A DNA stretch of 64,000 nucleotides from assembly GCF_002699985.1 (NCBI RefSeq), contig NZ_LKBT01000056.1:1-64000 (forward strand), given 5' to 3'. The notes below the pieces were generated by a model. It worked only from the letters and a program-made list of their open reading frames with translations. It was not told where the DNA came from and searched no databases. Every line of letters begins with the position of its first letter. Within the stretch, counting starts at the first letter, position 1. The position numbers and the translations under genes were made by a program. Positions 61,847-64,000 of this stretch are shown piece by piece. Source of the stretch: Pseudomonas sp. ICMP 561 (lineage in GTDB: Bacteria > Pseudomonadota > Gammaproteobacteria > Pseudomonadales > Pseudomonadaceae).

Positions 61847-61896
61847 ACACCAATTACACACAGCTTTATCCACAGGTAGTGCGTTGCAATTGGTGT
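61847..61896 (+). promoter_or_regulatory. DnaA box framed by an inverted repeat, nrdA promoter
   Basis: Perfect DnaA nonamer TTATCCACA at 61866-61874, between the perfect arms ACACCAATT (61847-61855) and AATTGGTGT (61888-61896). A likely -35 TTGCAA (61884-61889) overlaps the right arm. In E. coli DnaA controls nrdAB directly. Confidence 0.72.
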
Positions 61897-61901
61897 CCAA
61901 A

Positions 61902-61949
61902 ACGCTTTATCTTGTAGCCCGGCTTCACGAACAACCCTACATGTAGGGT
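61902..61949 (+). promoter_or_regulatory. Putative NrdR box pair
   Basis: ACGCTTTATCTTGTAG (61902-61917) and ACCCTACATGTAGGGT (61934-61949) match 11 and 12 of 16 positions of the NrdR consensus ACACWATATATWGTGT. Centres are 32 bases apart, the spacing usual for NrdR. Box 1 covers a -10 candidate TATCTT (61908-61913), so binding would block initiation. Confidence 0.75.
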
Positions 61950-62141
61950 TTTACGTAAAAAACCCAACACAAGTCGAACAGGGATTTCAAGCATTTTTCT
62001 TCCGTGTCGAGGGTTGAACCAAAGGCTAATTCATTAGCCCAAGCTGCGCCCCAGACACCCGAGCGTGCATACCCTCTTTGACTGCAGCAAATTCAAGCAT
62101 TTGTTGCAATATTTAACAGGCACCATCCAACAGATTTCCCG

Positions 62142-62172
62142 AGGCAGCGAGCAACGATCTCGCTGCCTTTTT
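62142..62172 (+). terminator. Intrinsic terminator within the nrdA leader
   Basis: Ten-base-pair stem AGGCAGCGAG / CTCGCTGCCT (62142-62151 with 62159-62168), 7-base loop, then T residues. It lies 148 bases upstream of the nrdA start and about 225 bases after the presumed transcription start. It may attenuate nrdA or end a short RNA. A further perfect hairpin TGGGTGCT GATT AGCACCCA follows at 62264-62288 without a T run. Confidence 0.8.
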
Positions 62173-62319
62173 GACTTCAAAGCCAGGGACGGTGAAACCC
62201 GCCATCCCCATCCGTTTTGAGGTCGTTACAGCCGGCGCTTTTGTCGACTGAATGCCTACAAACCGGATCGGTGGGTGCTGATTAGCACCCAAACAAACAT
62301 AGAGAATGTGGAGACACCC

Positions 62320-64000
62320 ATGCAAACAGACACAACTCGCGAGAACTCGCCGAACCCGGCGCCGCAGACAAGCCAGTCCCAACAGGATCTGTCCGCGACC
62401 GCTCCCGGCCAGCTGCGCGTGATCAAGCGTAACGGCACTGTCGTCGCCTACACCGATGACAAAATTACCGTCGCTATCACCAAAGCGTTTCTTGCAGTTG
62501 AGGGCGGCACTGCCGCTGCGTCTTCGCGCATCCACGACACCGTGGCCCGTCTGACTGAACAAGTCACCGCGACCTTCAAGCGTCGCATGCCTTCGGGCGG
62601 CACCATCCACATCGAAGAAATCCAGGACCAGGTTGAACTGGCCCTCATGCGTGCCGGCGAGCAGAAAGTCGCTCGCGACTACGTCATCTACCGTAACGAG
62701 CGCTCCAAGGAGCGTGCCGTTCGTGGCACCGACGCACCGGTCGACGCCCACCCTTCGATCCGCATTACCCGCGCCGACGGCAGCATTGCGCCGCTGGACA
62801 TGGGTCGTCTGAACACCATCGTCACTGAAGCGTGTGAAGGCCTGGCTGAAGTCGACGCCAACCTGATCCAGAACGAAACCCTGAAAAACCTGTACGACGG
62901 CGTGGCGATGAAAGACGTCAACACCGCTCTGGTGATGACCGCCCGTACCCTGGTTGAGCGCGAGCCGAACTACTCGTTCGTGACCGCCCGCCTGCTGATG
63001 GACACCCTGCGCGCTGAAGGCCTGAATTTCCTGGAAGTGGCCGAAAGCGCTACTCACCACGAAATGGCCGACCTGTATGCCAAGGCCCTGCCTTCGTACA
63101 TCGCCAAAGGCATTCAGTTCGAATTGCTGAACCCGATCCTGGCCACCTTTGACCTGGAAAAACTCGGCAAGGCGATCAACCACGAGCGCGATCAGCAGTT
63201 CACCTACCTGGGCCTGCAAACTCTGTACGACCGTTACTTCATCCACAAGGATGGTATCCGTTTCGAACTGCCGCAGATCTTCTTCATGCGTGTGGCCATG
63301 GGTCTGGCAATCGAAGAGAAAGCCAAAGAAGACCGCGCCATCGAGTTCTACAACCTGTTGTCGTCCTTCGACTACATGGCGTCGACTCCTACGCTGTTCA
63401 ACGCCGGTACCTTGCGTCCGCAGCTGTCCAGCTGCTACCTGACCACCGTTCCGGATGACCTGTCGGGCATTTACCACGCCATCCACGACAACGCCATGCT
63501 GTCCAAATTCGCAGGCGGTCTGGGCAACGACTGGACTCCGGTTCGTGCGCTGGGCTCGTACATCAAAGGCACCAACGGCAAATCCCAGGGCGTTGTACCG
63601 TTCCTGAAAGTCGTGAACGACACCGCCGTAGCCGTTAACCAGGGTGGCAAGCGCAAAGGCGCTGTCTGTGCTTACCTGGAAACCTGGCACATGGACATCG
63701 AAGAGTTCATCGAACTGCGCAAGAACACCGGTGATGACCGTCGTCGTACCCACGACATGAACACTGCCAACTGGATCCCTGACCTGTTCATGAAGCGTGT
63801 CTTCGATGACGGCAAATGGACCCTGTTCTCGCCTTCCGAAGTACCGGACCTGCACGACCTGACCGGTAAAGCCTTCGAAGAGCGTTACGAGTACTACGAA
63901 GCCCTGAGCGAATACCCAGGCAAGATCAAGCTGTTCAAGACCATCCAGGCCAAAGACCTGTGGCGCAAGATGCTCTCGATGCTGTTCGAAACCGGCCACC
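62320..64000 (+). CDS. nrdA: Class Ia ribonucleotide reductase alpha subunit, N-terminal part
   Basis: First 560 codons; the gene runs off the window. Reduces ribonucleoside diphosphates with NrdB. Two ATP cones in tandem: LRVIKRNGTVVAYTDDKITV (about residues 32-125) and IRITRADGSIAPLDMGRLNT (about 147-235), as in P. aeruginosa NrdA and unlike the single cone of E. coli. Then the catalytic barrel with the conserved Cys in RPQLSSCYLTTVPD and NQGGKRKGAVCAYLETWH. GTGGAG lies before the ATG. The long frame on the opposite strand is a codon-bias shadow. Confidence 0.96.
   Translation, partial: MQTDTTRENSPNPAPQTSQSQQDLSATAPGQLRVIKRNGTVVAYTDDKITVAITKAFLAVEGGTAAASSRIHDTVARLTEQVTATFKRRMPSGGTIHIEEIQDQVELALMRAGEQKVARDYVIYRNERSKERAVRGTDAPVDAHPSIRITRADGSIAPLDMGRLNTIVTEACEGLAEVDANLIQNETLKNLYDGVAMKDVNTALVMTARTLVEREPNYSFVTARLLMDTLRAEGLNFLEVAESATHHEMADLYAKALPSYIAKGIQFELLNPILATFDLEKLGKAINHERDQQFTYLGLQTLYDRYFIHKDGIRFELPQIFFMRVAMGLAIEEKAKEDRAIEFYNLLSSFDYMASTPTLFNAGTLRPQLSSCYLTTVPDDLSGIYHAIHDNAMLSKFAGGLGNDWTPVRALGSYIKGTNGKSQGVVPFLKVVNDTAVAVNQGGKRKGAVCAYLETWHMDIEEFIELRKNTGDDRRRTHDMNTANWIPDLFMKRVFDDGKWTLFSPSEVPDLHDLTGKAFEERYEYYEALSEYPGKIKLFKTIQAKDLWRKMLSMLFETGH

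Noticed and set aside
62113..63999. A 628-codon open frame on the minus strand
   Set aside because: It is exactly antisense to nrdA, begins and ends without a ribosome site, and has the composition expected from third-position GC bias on the other strand.

Overview
The window is a contiguous piece of a Pseudomonas chromosome, most likely from the fluorescens/putida/syringae side of the genus rather than P. aeruginosa. Evidence is the gene content and order (gacS next to ldhA on one side and cysM-rlmD-relA-mazG on the other; a cobalamin operon headed by a B12 riboswitch; nrdA with two ATP cones) and the dense scatter of short paired inverted repeats of the Pseudomonas REP type in almost every intergenic gap. 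Coding density is high and I see no prophage, no intact insertion sequence, no CRISPR array, no tRNA or rRNA gene.

Layout. 1-0.77 kb is a gene-free imperfect inverted repeat. 0.77-7.6 kb carries bolA, a DUF2059 protein, fumC with a quinone reductase, an EamA exporter, the DTW-domain tRNA modification enzyme, and the divergent pair gbuR/gbuA. 7.6-9.4 kb holds an acyl-carrier-like protein without its serine, a 42-residue microprotein and a nine-copy array of ~103-bp repeats. 9.4-16.8 kb has rmuC, a Sel1-type protein, two unknown proteins, a FadL porin, a periplasmic glutathione peroxidase and an MFS carrier coupled to a 40-residue membrane peptide. 17-26.5 kb is the late cobalamin pathway (cobO, cobB, bluB, cbiB, cobD, cobQ, cobU, cobT, cobC, cobS), transcribed leftward from a cobalamin riboswitch and broken by two repeat pairs. 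26.6-38.6 kb has a sorbosone-dehydrogenase-like lipoprotein, two NlpC/P60 lipoproteins, a sirtuin overlapping hda, an AI-2E family carrier whose C-terminus runs into a repeat, DUF2066, purMN-DUF3108, a 59-residue protein, DUF2058 and mazG. 38.7-48.5 kb is the stringent-response/regulation block (relA, rlmD, cysM, gacS, ldhA and two small genes). 48.5-54 kb is housekeeping (thioredoxin-like lipoprotein, arsC, wrbA, DUF2069, a Tag-like protein, ttcA, Yip1, sprT). 54.3-62 kb holds dctA with a sigma-54 promoter and paired activator sites, a PhoPQ-type two-component system, a dienelactone hydrolase, the phosphopantetheinyl transferase pcpS and fhuF. The window ends inside nrdA, whose upstream region shows a DnaA box, a NrdR box pair and a leader terminator.

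Functional links: de novo nucleotide supply (purMN, nrdA), replication control (hda, DnaA box at nrdA), stringent response and GacS signalling are all here. Adenosylcobalamin production is confined to corrinoid adenosylation, amidation, lower-ligand synthesis and nucleotide-loop assembly; the early corrin-ring genes lie elsewhere. Starts were moved inward from the longest frame wherever a Shine-Dalgarno, a stop-start overlap, a signal peptide or a riboswitch argued for it.

Nothing in the window looks like a wholly new defence or metabolic system. The best leads are the ~103-bp repeat arrays at two loci, the nrdA leader, the serine-less carrier protein with its neighbouring microprotein, the sirtuin-hda overlap, and the repeat-encoded tail of the AI-2E carrier.
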